Assembly (NCBI RefSeq): GCF_016744625.1
Contig: NZ_JADGDZ010000008.1
Location: forward strand, 1 to 64,000
Reading direction: 5' to 3'
Source of the DNA: Winogradskyella sp.
Lineage (GTDB): Bacteria > Bacteroidota > Bacteroidia > Flavobacteriales > Flavobacteriaceae
DNA length: 64,000 bases
In this document: positions 47,448 to 55,414 of the stretch, one piece after another
Numbering within the stretch: position 1 is the first letter of the stretch
Layout of the letters: each line of letters begins with the position of its first letter
Position numbers and translations under genes: made by a program
Notes under the pieces: model-generated
The model's input: only the letters and a program-made list of their open reading frames with translations
Databases searched by the model: none
Told to the model about the DNA's origin: nothing

Positions 47448-47897
47448 TCATTGTTTATCCAATAGCCGTTTTTGTTTTCCTTCTTTCATTACAATCTTTA
47501 TTAAATTAAAGAGCTTCGTTTTAATAGACTTGTATCGCTTTTGAAATTCGCTTATTAGCTCAATAAGATTTCGATGTTCTTTTCTGTAAGCCATTTCTTC
47601 TTGGATTTGATCTACTCCATCAACAAGAATAGATAATTTTTTTTCGTGTGATATGACAGCATTTATTAAAACTTGCGTCTGTTTAACAATTTTGCTGAGT
47701 TTAACGATTAAGATTTTACTTTCTTCAAAATGATTATTATCTAGTATTTGAAGTGTAAACGATCTAATTAAATCTTCAAAAAAAAGTTGTTCTTCTTTGC
47801 CGAATTCTAATTCTGACAACCATTTTTTAGAGGTGTCGTGCATATCTTCTGCACTTAACCATTCAGTATGCCTTGCATTGGTCTGTATTGTTTTCAT
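47448..47897 (-). CDS. Cytoplasmic helical protein of unknown function
   Basis: 149 residues from the ATG at 47897 (MKTIQTNARHTEWLSAEDMH). The longer frame from 47939 runs through the terminator hairpin and was rejected. It is nearly all helical with heptad-like leucines (SKILIVKLSKIVKQTQVLI), suggesting a coiled coil. I recognise no family. It lies between the Hsp20 gene and the lipoprotein gene. Confidence 0.7.
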   Translation of the reverse strand: MKTIQTNARHTEWLSAEDMHDTSKKWLSELEFGKEEQLFFEDLIRSFTLQILDNNHFEESKILIVKLSKIVKQTQVLINAVISHEKKLSILVDGVDQIQEEMAYRKEHRNLIELISEFQKRYKSIKTKLFNLIKIVMKEGKQKRLLDKQ

Positions 47898-47912
47898 GAG
47901 AATTAGGTTTAA

Positions 47913-47947
47913 AAAGCAGAGTGTACATTTACAATACACTCTGCTTT
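47913..47947 (-). terminator. Terminator after the Hsp20 gene
   Basis: AAAGCAGAGTGTA at 47913-47925 pairs perfectly with TACACTCTGCTTT at 47935-47947 (13 base pairs, 9-base loop). On the minus strand it is followed by TTTTAAACC. It may partly separate hsp20 from the two genes downstream of it. Confidence 0.75.
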
Positions 47948-47959
47948 AATTAATAGGTT

Positions 47960-48412
47960 TTAGATAACTTCTATAACTTTTTTAGGTTGCTCTTTTGCTT
48001 CTTCTTTTTTATGAAGATTAAGTTTAAGAATACCATTTTTGTAGGTAGCCTTAACTTCTTGATCTGTGCTTACAGATTTAGGCAATGTTAATGATCTTCT
48101 AAATGAATTGTAACTAAATTCTTTACGAGTATAATCTTCCTCTTTCTCTTCAACTTCATGCTTTTTCTCACCACATACATTAAGAATATTATCGTCTATG
48201 GTTACTTCGAAATCTTTTTTAGAAAAACCAGGAGCTGCAAATTCAATTTCAAAATCTTCATCGTGCTCTTTCACATTCATTGCAGGCATTAAACTATCTT
48301 CTTCAAAAAAGTCATTGTTAAAAAAGTCATCACTGCTCAAAAAACTCTTTAAGCTTTCATTATTCCAAGATGGGAATAATCTGTTTCGGTTATTAAATTT
48401 AATAAGTGACAT
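47960..48412 (-). CDS. Hsp20/alpha-crystallin family small heat shock protein
   Basis: 150 residues. The alpha-crystallin domain spans about 40-145 with FEIEFAAPGFSKKDFEVTID, FRRSLTLPKSVSTD and the AxxxNGILxLxLHK ending (KATYKNGILKLNLHKKEEAK). It forms oligomers that hold unfolding proteins for refolding. Operator B precedes it, so control by the CRP/FNR-type regulator is predicted, not only by heat. Confidence 0.93.
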   Translation of the reverse strand: MSLIKFNNRNRLFPSWNNESLKSFLSSDDFFNNDFFEEDSLMPAMNVKEHDEDFEIEFAAPGFSKKDFEVTIDDNILNVCGEKKHEVEEKEEDYTRKEFSYNSFRRSLTLPKSVSTDQEVKATYKNGILKLNLHKKEEAKEQPKKVIEVI

Positions 48413-48452
48413 AATTTATAGGTTTTAGAATTAAACTTATTTTTTTACGTCT

Positions 48453-48495
48453 CTAATTTACTAACAGCATGTGTTTTTCGAAATGATATTAATCA
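48453..48495 (-). promoter_or_regulatory. CRP/FNR-type operator B with -7 element, upstream of hsp20
   Basis: TGATATTAATCA at 48484-48495; on the minus strand TAAATTAG at 48460-48453 is the weakest -7 match of the set. Centre-to-centre distance 33 bases. The same 12-mer recurs as operator C. Confidence 0.7.
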
Positions 48496-48511
48496 GTTAA
48501 ACACTTTAGCA

Positions 48512-49885
48512 TTAAATAATTACTTTATCGACATCAGTCAATTTCGGAATACGCACTGTCCAACCGTATGTATCTTTAATTTTAACTCTAAACGCATCTA
48601 ATGCCGTCGGTTCACCATGAATTAAATATACTTTTTCTGGAACATTTTTAATGTTTTGCATCCAGTTTATTAAATCTCTTTGATCGGCATGTGCAGATAA
48701 ACTTTCAATACTTTTTATCGTTGCCTTAACTGGATAATATTTGCCAAAAAATCGTATTTCATGAACACCATCTTGCAATTGTCTACCACGTGTTCCTTCT
48801 GCTTGATAGCCAACTAATAAGACTGTTGTTGATGGTTCATCGATAAGTTGCTTCAAATAAGTGAGCACTCTTCCACCAGTAACCATTCCACTACCAGCAA
48901 TAACAATTTTTGATCTTTTATCATCAATAGTTTCCCATGTTTCTCTATAGGATTGTACAATATTGACGTGATTACACATTTCATTATACTCAGCTGGAGA
49001 CAGTTTGTGCCAATTAGGAAAGCGCTTAAATACGTCTAAAACATTATTTCCCATTGGGCTATCAATAAAAATAGGAATGTTTGGTATTTTATGTTTTTTG
49101 TAAAGTTGCCAAAGAATATACATAAGAGTTTGTAAGCGCTCAACAGCAAAACTTGGTATAATTAAATTACTCTTTTTGTTTATGGTTTTTTTTATTAGTG
49201 ATGCCAGTATTTCTTCTATGTCTTCTTCTGGATGCAATTTATTACCATACGTACTTTCTATAAACAAAAAATCTGCCCATTCTGGAGTTTTAGGATCATC
49301 TAAAAGATAATCATTACGTCTTCCAATATCTCCTGAAAAAACGAAACGTTTTTTGTTTATATCTAATTCAATAAAAGTAGCTCCAATGATATGTCCATTA
49401 TATTGAAAACGATAAGATATATGCTCTGATAAAGGCATCCATTTATCATCAATATTTGCATGAAATAATTTTATAGTCTCTTCTGCCTCTCTAATAGTAA
49501 AAAAGGGCAATGCTGGATTGTGTTTAGTGTATTTTTCTTTATTCGCTTTTTCAGCCTCTTCTTCATGTATTTTGGCACTATCCTTTAATATAATTTCTGC
49601 AATTGCCAGCGTTGGTGCTGTGCCAATAATCTTACCTCTAAATCCTTGTTTAAATAATCGTGGTAAATAACCTGTATGGTCTAAATGTCCATGTGTTAAT
49701 AAAACGACATCTATCGCTTCAACATCTATAGGAAGATCGCTCCAATTCAATTCTCGTAGTTCTTTTAGCCCTTGAAACATACCACAGTCAATTAATATAT
49801 TTTGTTCTAAGGTTTCAATAAGGAATTTAGAACCTGTGACAACACCTGAGGCTCCTAAAAAATTGATTTTTGCAAAATTTTCCAT
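48512..49885 (-). CDS. Metallo-beta-lactamase-fold beta-CASP RNase-like protein
   Basis: 457 residues. Metal-site motifs are HGHLDHTGYLPRL (HxHxDH), SGDIGRRND and a later SLSAHADQRDLINW. The beta-CASP insert and GYQAEGTRGRQLQDG segment match the Ysh1/CPSF-73-like exonuclease group that cuts or trims RNA. Its start overlaps the stop of the ATP-cone nuclease gene by one base (TAATG at 49885), so the two are coupled. Confidence 0.9.
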   Translation of the reverse strand: MENFAKINFLGASGVVTGSKFLIETLEQNILIDCGMFQGLKELRELNWSDLPIDVEAIDVVLLTHGHLDHTGYLPRLFKQGFRGKIIGTAPTLAIAEIILKDSAKIHEEEAEKANKEKYTKHNPALPFFTIREAEETIKLFHANIDDKWMPLSEHISYRFQYNGHIIGATFIELDINKKRFVFSGDIGRRNDYLLDDPKTPEWADFLFIESTYGNKLHPEEDIEEILASLIKKTINKKSNLIIPSFAVERLQTLMYILWQLYKKHKIPNIPIFIDSPMGNNVLDVFKRFPNWHKLSPAEYNEMCNHVNIVQSYRETWETIDDKRSKIVIAGSGMVTGGRVLTYLKQLIDEPSTTVLLVGYQAEGTRGRQLQDGVHEIRFFGKYYPVKATIKSIESLSAHADQRDLINWMQNIKNVPEKVYLIHGEPTALDAFRVKIKDTYGWTVRIPKLTDVDKVII

Positions 49886-50739
49886 TACTTGTGATTTTCA
49901 ATGGTGCATAATTGTGATATTTCATTAAATATTTTTTCTTTTCTAACTTCTGAAACACCTAAATGATCTAAATAAAATTTATCATGTATTAGCTCTCTAC
50001 AAAGCACCACATCTCTGCTTAATAAAAACTGCTTTTCTCTATTAGTGAGTAATGTAGACACAGTAATTGGGTATAAACCTAAACGGTCAATACGGTCCTT
50101 TAGTCCATCATTTTTCGGGTAATCCCAACTTAATAAATATAAGCCACAGCACTTACTATACTTTATTGCATCATCTGTAAACCTTGTATTAGTTACTACC
50201 CAACCTTTTGAAAGTGAAGTTCCATTTTTCGGATTAGCATTCCAATGCGTTTTTACATCTTGGTATCTCGAATTAATATATAATGGAATTTTGACGTTGC
50301 AATTAATACCTTGTTCCCCATGAAATTTACACTCTATTAATGTAGTTTCATTCCCTTTATGGGCAATTACGTCTATCTCATGCGTCACACATTTTCCTTG
50401 TAATACTTTACCAACTTTTACTTTATAGCCAGAATATTTTAAAACAGCACCTATAAAACATTCAAAAGGAAATCCTGTTGGTCCTAACTCATAAATTGCC
50501 TTTTTAAGCTTGTATTTTGAAGCTAAATAACTCTTCTTTTTCTTTAGCAATGCAAAGGCTCTATTATAGATTTCTTTTGTAGAAATACCTTGATACAATT
50601 CATCCCGAACCTTGTCTATAATTTGACTAACAGTCTGTTTATCTGCGCCAGTTCGCTTTAAAGATCCTTGTAATTTGTCTAGTGAAAATTTAACACGCTC
50701 ACCTGATGATTTTGTAATATCAAAACTCTCATTTTTCAT
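49885..50739 (-). CDS. ATP-cone domain fused to a restriction-endonuclease-like (Mrr-type) domain
   Basis: 284 residues. Residues about 1-90 form an ATP-cone (SSGERVKFSLDKLQGSLKRTG), a nucleotide-sensing module known from ribonucleotide reductase and NrdR. Residues about 95-235 show a PD-(D/E)xK nuclease core, Asp in HEIDVIAHKG and TLIECKFHG with the ExK pair. It could be a nuclease gated by ATP/dATP. It is coupled to the beta-CASP gene. Confidence 0.82.
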   Translation of the reverse strand: MKNESFDITKSSGERVKFSLDKLQGSLKRTGADKQTVSQIIDKVRDELYQGISTKEIYNRAFALLKKKKSYLASKYKLKKAIYELGPTGFPFECFIGAVLKYSGYKVKVGKVLQGKCVTHEIDVIAHKGNETTLIECKFHGEQGINCNVKIPLYINSRYQDVKTHWNANPKNGTSLSKGWVVTNTRFTDDAIKYSKCCGLYLLSWDYPKNDGLKDRIDRLGLYPITVSTLLTNREKQFLLSRDVVLCRELIHDKFYLDHLGVSEVRKEKIFNEISQLCTIENHK

Positions 50740-50753
50740 TTGTTACTATTTTA

Positions 50754-50790
50754 AAAAACTGCCAAAACAAAAATCATTCTGACAGTTTTT
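50754..50790 (-). terminator. Terminator after the eRF1-domain-like gene
   Basis: On the minus strand AAAAACTGTC (50790-50781) pairs with GGCAGTTTTT (50763-50754) including one G-U pair, followed by an A/T-rich tail. It lies 26 bases past the stop at 50816 and marks the end of the operon that starts at operator C. Confidence 0.55.
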
Positions 50791-50815
50791 ACTTAACTAA
50801 TAAAATTGTCGAAAC

Positions 50816-51223
50816 TTAATTCAACCCAAAGAAACTTCTTACTAAAGCTTTTATTTGATTATCTGTCATACTATCAGCCTTTTTCACTCCTTTTATTTTT
50901 GTGCTTAAGCTCTTGTAATTTTCGTGCAATTCAGTACTAAATTTCTCATTAGTTTCTGCTGGTCCAAAAATCACTAATGCATCTGTTTCTTTAATTTGCG
51001 TAGCAATAGTTTTAAAATACTGCTTTAATTGATGCTTTTCTCGTTCTAAGTATTTACGATCTTGCATAACGTCTTGTGGACCGCCTTTTAGCCTTGTACC
51101 AGAACCACCATGAATATTAAAATGTTCTATGTTTGAAGAAATTGTATGGAATTTTTCAACTCCATTTTCAATAGTAATAACATGAGCCTTGTCTTTGTCT
51201 ATCCATATACCTGTTTGTTTCAT
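50816..51223 (-). CDS. eRF1 domain 2-like (bacterial release-factor-related) protein
   Basis: 135 residues. IWIDKDKAHVITIENG at the start, the HGGSGTRLKGGPQDVMQDRK loop, KETDALVIFGPAETNEKF and the ending MTDNQIKALVRSFFG match a family of small bacterial proteins resembling eRF1 domain 2 (sometimes called translational machinery or host-attachment-like protein). By analogy it may act at stalled or hibernating ribosomes, but this is inference. It is the last gene after three USPs driven by operator C and D series. Confidence 0.6.
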   Translation of the reverse strand: MKQTGIWIDKDKAHVITIENGVEKFHTISSNIEHFNIHGGSGTRLKGGPQDVMQDRKYLEREKHQLKQYFKTIATQIKETDALVIFGPAETNEKFSTELHENYKSLSTKIKGVKKADSMTDNQIKALVRSFFGLN

Positions 51224-51236
51224 CTTTAATGTGTTT

Positions 51237-52091
51237 TTAGTTTCTTAAATCGTGCATCGCCAATATTGGAACGTTAAGGTGAAATGAAATTTCTTTCACC
51301 AAAGGACTTGAGAGTATACTGCCAAAAAAAGCATGCTTTTTGTTTATAAAAGCAACCATATCACTACCTCTGCTTTCTACAAAAACATTAACTGCCGTTA
51401 TAACAGAATTATGAGATAACTCATGAAATTTATAATTTATACCTTGCAAAATTTCTTCTAATAGTTGCTTGTTTTCTTTTTGGTTTTCATCTAATTCACT
51501 GGCTTCAGCAACATGAAGTATTACAATTGTTGCATTACATTTTTTAGCAATATCTGTGAGATAGATGAGTTCTCTTCTTTTATAATGTGTTCTATAACTT
51601 GTAGGAAATACAATCTCTATAGGCAATGCTAATTTTGCCTTTTGAGGCACTACTATTACTGGGCAATTGCGTGCTTTTTCCATAACATATATTGCTGTAC
51701 TACCAAATGCTGTAGCTCTAGAATGTGTTTCGCCTTTGGTTCCCATTACAATCATTTCAATATCCTTTTTCTCAACTACAGTTTTAATAGCATCTATAGT
51801 ATTGCTAAACATTGAAATCGTTTTAAACTGATGCTTAGAATCACTTTTACCTCGTAATATCAGTTTCTCTAAAACTTTAGCTAACCCATTTTCAGAATCC
51901 CATTTTTTTGTTTCGTATAATTCACTTCCAGGTTCAAGATTCATTAGACTTTCCAATACATTTCCAGTCGCAGAAAACACATTTAAAATATAAAAATCAG
52001 TCGGTTCATTTTTATATAACTCTGTCGCATAATTAATTGCATGCCAAGCATTCTCTGAGAAATCTGTAGGTAATAATATTTTATGTCTCAT
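51237..52091 (-). CDS. Universal stress protein, tandem domains
   Basis: 284 residues from the ATG at 52091 (MRHKILLPTDFSENAWHAIN). An in-frame start ten codons upstream was rejected because only the shorter form begins like the paralogues. ATP-loop MGTKGETHSRATAFGST fits G-x2-G-x9-G(S/T) in the first domain. It is the most diverged of the island set and sits 42 bases after the preceding USP gene. Confidence 0.9.
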   Translation of the reverse strand: MRHKILLPTDFSENAWHAINYATELYKNEPTDFYILNVFSATGNVLESLMNLEPGSELYETKKWDSENGLAKVLEKLILRGKSDSKHQFKTISMFSNTIDAIKTVVEKKDIEMIVMGTKGETHSRATAFGSTAIYVMEKARNCPVIVVPQKAKLALPIEIVFPTSYRTHYKRRELIYLTDIAKKCNATIVILHVAEASELDENQKENKQLLEEILQGINYKFHELSHNSVITAVNVFVESRGSDMVAFINKKHAFFGSILSSPLVKEISFHLNVPILAMHDLRN

Positions 52092-52133
52092 TGTCGTATA
52101 TTTTAAGTTACTACTTAACACTATGTAATATTA

Positions 52134-52970
52134 TTATAAGTCTATAGATGGTATTACAAAAAAGGGCACAGTAGCGTGGAACCCAATTTTTTTAATCACT
52201 GGCTCATTAATAATGCTTTCAATAAAACTGTGTTTATAATTTATCATTACAAGAATGTTAATGTTAAGTTCTTCAATAAAATCAACAATTGCATTCGCCT
52301 TTTTGGTGTAATCTGGCATCCAATGAAATGAATGTGGATAATTCTCTAGGTAAGTTTTAAGCATTGCTACATTGTAGTCTTGCAAATGACTTAAGTTCTT
52401 CTCCTCATTAATATGAACTATTCTTATTTTAGAATTATATAACTCTACTAAACGTTTTAATGGAAGTAATTCTTCTCCGTAAAATCTGTTATAATCTGTT
52501 GGAAATGCAATCTGTTTTGGCTCTACAAAGTCGTACTCATGAGGTACTAATAGAATTGGACATGATTTAATATGTTTTATAATTTTTACAGTATTGCTAC
52601 CAAAGAAAATTTCTTTTGCTCCAGTTGCTCCTTTTGTACCCATTACAATAAGGTCTATTTTATACTTTTGAATTGCGAATTCAATCGCATCATCCATAGC
52701 TTCAATACTTAAGATTATTTTAAACTCATGGTTAGCATTTACATTTGCATTTTCTGCCATTTCCTTTAATTCTAAAAGCTCTTCTTTAGCATTGTCTGAC
52801 ATCACTTTTAATAAGCGATTAGAGATATTAGACATCGTCGAAGTTTTCATTTTTGTAGAATGCAAAAAGTAAAATACACATTCTTCTTCTGCATATAACT
52901 TTAAAGCATATACTGCTGCACACCAAGCGTTATCTGAAAAATCCGTTGGTAATAGTATGTTTTTTTTCAT
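52134..52970 (-). CDS. Universal stress protein, tandem domains, first gene behind operator C
   Basis: 278 residues. Start MKKNILLPTDFSDNAWCAAV and ATP-loop MGTKGATGAKEIFFGSN in domain one. Domain two ends ATVPFFVIPSIDL. Operator C lies about 55 bases upstream, with no other gene between. It and the next two genes are likely one transcript ending at the terminator near 50754. Confidence 0.92.
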   Translation of the reverse strand: MKKNILLPTDFSDNAWCAAVYALKLYAEEECVFYFLHSTKMKTSTMSNISNRLLKVMSDNAKEELLELKEMAENANVNANHEFKIILSIEAMDDAIEFAIQKYKIDLIVMGTKGATGAKEIFFGSNTVKIIKHIKSCPILLVPHEYDFVEPKQIAFPTDYNRFYGEELLPLKRLVELYNSKIRIVHINEEKNLSHLQDYNVAMLKTYLENYPHSFHWMPDYTKKANAIVDFIEELNINILVMINYKHSFIESIINEPVIKKIGFHATVPFFVIPSIDL

Positions 52971-52993
52971 GGCCAGAATCTTTAATTACAGTT

Positions 52994-53036
52994 GAAAATT
53001 AGCACTTACACTTACCCTATGAAATGATATTAATCA
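52994..53036 (-). promoter_or_regulatory. CRP/FNR-type operator C with -7 element
   Basis: TGATATTAATCA at 53025-53036; TAATTTTC on the minus strand at 53001-52994. Centre-to-centre distance 33 bases. Serves the genes 52970 to 50816. Confidence 0.75.
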
Positions 53037-53043
53037 GTAATAA

Positions 53044-53886
53044 CTATAGTTTTGAAGGAATTACTAAAAAAGGAACATTTAAGTGAAATCCGATATGATT
53101 AATGGTCGATTTAAAAAACAAGTTTTCGAAAAACGAATGCTTATTATTAATCATTACCAATAAGTTTACACGTGCTTTAATTTGAAATTTGGTAATTGCT
53201 TCGGTAATATTCTCATTCTTTACATTGTGAAATAAGTGCGCGATGCTTTTAAAATAATTTTCTAATTTTATACGATTTTGCTCCTGTTTTTCTGACAATT
53301 CTTTGCTATTAAAAACATGAATAATGTTTATACGTATATTATACAATGAAGCAATATCTATAATTGGTTTTACATGTTTTTCTTTAAAATCGACTTCATA
53401 ATCTGAAGGAAATAACAGCTCTTGAGGTGTTTCAAAAGAAAAGTCATTAGGTACTGCTAATACAGGACATTTAGCGTTTTTTAAAACATGTACTGTATTA
53501 GATCCTAATAGCACTTCTTTTACACCAGAAGCACCATTGGTTCCCATAATAATCATATCCATTGCCTGTCCTTCATAAAGCTCATTAATTTCTGCAGTGA
53601 GTGTATTGAAAGATGATAATTGATTAAATACATGATTAGGGTTTTTAAATTCTGTTTCAATTTTTTGCAATAGTATTTCTAAGTTCCTTTTTGAGGATTC
53701 TTTTACAGCTTCCAATACATGAAATTGAGGAGAACTTGCCTGCATATACTCATATTGATAAATAATTGGTGTATACGTATGTAATAACGTGAAGCTACAT
53801 TTTTCATTTTTATACAGTTGAAGTGCATATTTTATAGCATTCCAAGAATTATCAGAAAAATCCGTTGGTAATAGTATTTTTTTCAT
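53044..53886 (-). CDS. Universal stress protein, tandem domains
   Basis: 280 residues. Start MKKILLPTDFSDNSWNAIKY; ATP-loop MGTNGASGVKEVLLGSN. Only 23 bases separate it from the USP gene upstream, so it belongs to the operator D transcript. Its C-terminal half ends FHLNVPFLVIPSKL, as in its paralogues. Confidence 0.92.
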   Translation of the reverse strand: MKKILLPTDFSDNSWNAIKYALQLYKNEKCSFTLLHTYTPIIYQYEYMQASSPQFHVLEAVKESSKRNLEILLQKIETEFKNPNHVFNQLSSFNTLTAEINELYEGQAMDMIIMGTNGASGVKEVLLGSNTVHVLKNAKCPVLAVPNDFSFETPQELLFPSDYEVDFKEKHVKPIIDIASLYNIRINIIHVFNSKELSEKQEQNRIKLENYFKSIAHLFHNVKNENITEAITKFQIKARVNLLVMINNKHSFFENLFFKSTINHIGFHLNVPFLVIPSKL

Positions 53887-53909
53887 GGTAATTGATTTTA
53901 TGTTATTTT

Positions 53910-54758
53910 TTAATAGCGTCTTATATTTTGTAATGCTAAAAATGGAATATCTATGTACAAGCTTACTTTATCTATAGTAGATTGAAACAATATGTTTTCT
54001 AAAAATGAATGTCTTGTATTCATCATAACCAACATATCTACATCATTCTCTTTTATGTAAGCATAAATGGCATTGGTAATATTTTTATCCTTAACCCTTT
54101 TAAAATTAATCTGGTTCTTGCACAATTCATCTTTTATAAAACTCTGATTATCTTTTTGTCTTAAAGAAAGTTTTTCACTTTTAGAAATGTAAAGCATATC
54201 TATATCTGCTCTATAAGGTGATGCTAATTCGCACAATAGTTTAAGTTCTCTTCTTTTGTAGGGAATTAAATAATTTGTTGGAAATAGAACATGTCTTGGT
54301 TGTATGCCTTTATAGTTTTCTGGAATCGCTAAAACAGGACATTGTACATATTTTAATACTTGTAATGTATAGCTCCCAAAGGTTAATCTCCTATCATTAG
54401 TTTTACCACGTGTTCCCATAACAATGATATCTATATTCTCTTCATCAACAATTTTATCGGCTTCATCTATAAGCATACTGTTAGAAGAAATTATATTATA
54501 AGTGTGACTTGGATTTGGGGAAATTTTTTTTATTTCATTTAAGATACCTTCTAACTTTAATTGAGACCTATTACTAATTATCTCAGTAACCTGATCCATT
54601 GTTTCTCTAGATAGTAATTCTTCATCTGCATATATTTCGTCTTGATAAGCATGCATAATAAAGAACTCACTCACATCGTATTTAAATAGCTCCAAAGCAT
54701 ATTTTAGAGCATTCATGGCATTGTCTGAAAAATCAGTAGGAACTAATACTTTTCTCAT
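53910..54758 (-). CDS. Universal stress protein, tandem domains, first gene behind operator D
   Basis: 282 residues. Start MRKVLVPTDFSDNAMNALKY; ATP-loop MGTRGKTNDRRLTFGSY. Operator D and a -7 element precede it by 25-67 bases, predicting a leader of about 20 bases. Confidence 0.92.
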   Translation of the reverse strand: MRKVLVPTDFSDNAMNALKYALELFKYDVSEFFIMHAYQDEIYADEELLSRETMDQVTEIISNRSQLKLEGILNEIKKISPNPSHTYNIISSNSMLIDEADKIVDEENIDIIVMGTRGKTNDRRLTFGSYTLQVLKYVQCPVLAIPENYKGIQPRHVLFPTNYLIPYKRRELKLLCELASPYRADIDMLYISKSEKLSLRQKDNQSFIKDELCKNQINFKRVKDKNITNAIYAYIKENDVDMLVMMNTRHSFLENILFQSTIDKVSLYIDIPFLALQNIRRY

Positions 54759-54782
54759 AACTTTATTGTTTTATGTGATGTT

Positions 54783-54825
54783 TAAAAGTACATCTCATAA
54801 CCCATTGAAACTATGACATATATCA
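54783..54825 (-). promoter_or_regulatory. CRP/FNR-type operator D with -7 element
   Basis: TGACATATATCA at 54814-54825; TACTTTTA on the minus strand at 54790-54783. Centre-to-centre distance 33 bases. Serves the USP pair 54758 and 53886. Confidence 0.75.
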
Positions 54826-54869
54826 GATATAGCATAATTAGAGTCAAATGATTTAGTTCTAATTTCTAC

Positions 54870-54963
54870 AAAATAAAAGAAGCCAAACTAGCGTTTGGCT
54901 TCTTTCAAAATTAAATGCAAACTAATAGAAAACCCCATTTTCAATAGTCATAGCTAAATGCTA
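54870..54963 (-). ncRNA. Candidate operator-controlled small RNA (about 90 nt)
   Basis: A promoter with operator F (54968-55010) points into this gene-free stretch, and a perfect 12-base-pair terminator hairpin ends it. Predicted start about 54963, end about 54870. It contains a possible 9-codon ORF (MTIENGVFY, 54951-54922) that may be fortuitous or a leader peptide. No conserved longer frame exists. By analogy with FnrS of Escherichia coli this would be an FNR-type-activated sRNA. Confidence 0.5.
54877..54904 (-). terminator. Strong terminator ending the sRNA candidate and the operator E transcript
   Basis: AAGAAGCCAAAC at 54877-54888 pairs perfectly with GTTTGGCTTCTT at 54893-54904 around a 4-base loop; the minus strand continues TTATTTTG. 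It also works in the plus direction (CTTCTTTC). Confidence 0.85.
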
Positions 54964-54967
54964 TTTT

Positions 54968-55010
54968 CAAATGTAACTAGATGTTATTATATATAAAATG
55001 ATATATATCA
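54968..55010 (-). promoter_or_regulatory. CRP/FNR-type operator F with -7 element, no protein gene downstream
   Basis: TGATATATATCA at 54999-55010; TACATTTG on the minus strand at 54975-54968, an exact -7 consensus. Centre-to-centre distance 33 bases. The only transcript it can drive before the terminator is the small RNA candidate. Confidence 0.7.
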
Positions 55011-55027
55011 TTTTTCATTTTCCTTAC

Positions 55028-55414
55028 TTAAATCAGTACGATACCATAAACCTTATTCAGTAAAAAAAGACCAATAAAGAATAACAGCATATATATAACT
55101 TGCACAAGCTTAATGTTAACATACTCTAGCCAAGAAATGGTTCGTCTTGGCAGTATAAACAATGCTAATCCAATACATAATGAGAACCATCCTATTAGCG
55201 TAATAATAAGTTTATAATTCAGTTCCCAAATATTATGAAATATAATATTTAACAGACCAATTATAATGGCAACAAAAGCAGAAATGATTAAAAATTTTTC
55301 GTCTTTTAGATCATTAAATATTTGTTTAATACGTTTGGGTTTTAGGCTTAATATTAAAAAGAAAATAATAAGATACCAGCCCCAAAACTTTGCTAAGAAA
55401 ATTGAATTATCCAT
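55028..55414 (-). CDS. Small polytopic membrane protein
   Basis: 128 residues with four predicted membrane helices and a short cytoplasmic loop (KPKRIKQIFNDLKDEKF). No motif is recognised. Its start overlaps the end of the upstream USP gene by 8 bases, so it is translated from the operator E transcript. A membrane partner of the USP is conceivable but unsupported. Confidence 0.72.
   Translation of the reverse strand: MDNSIFLAKFWGWYLIIFFLILSLKPKRIKQIFNDLKDEKFLIISAFVAIIIGLLNIIFHNIWELNYKLIITLIGWFSLCIGLALFILPRRTISWLEYVNIKLVQVIYMLLFFIGLFLLNKVYGIVLI

Noticed and set aside
47898-47939. Upstream start for the 149-residue helical protein
   Set aside because: The extra codons run through a perfect 13-bp terminator hairpin and code for an unlikely Cys-rich stretch.
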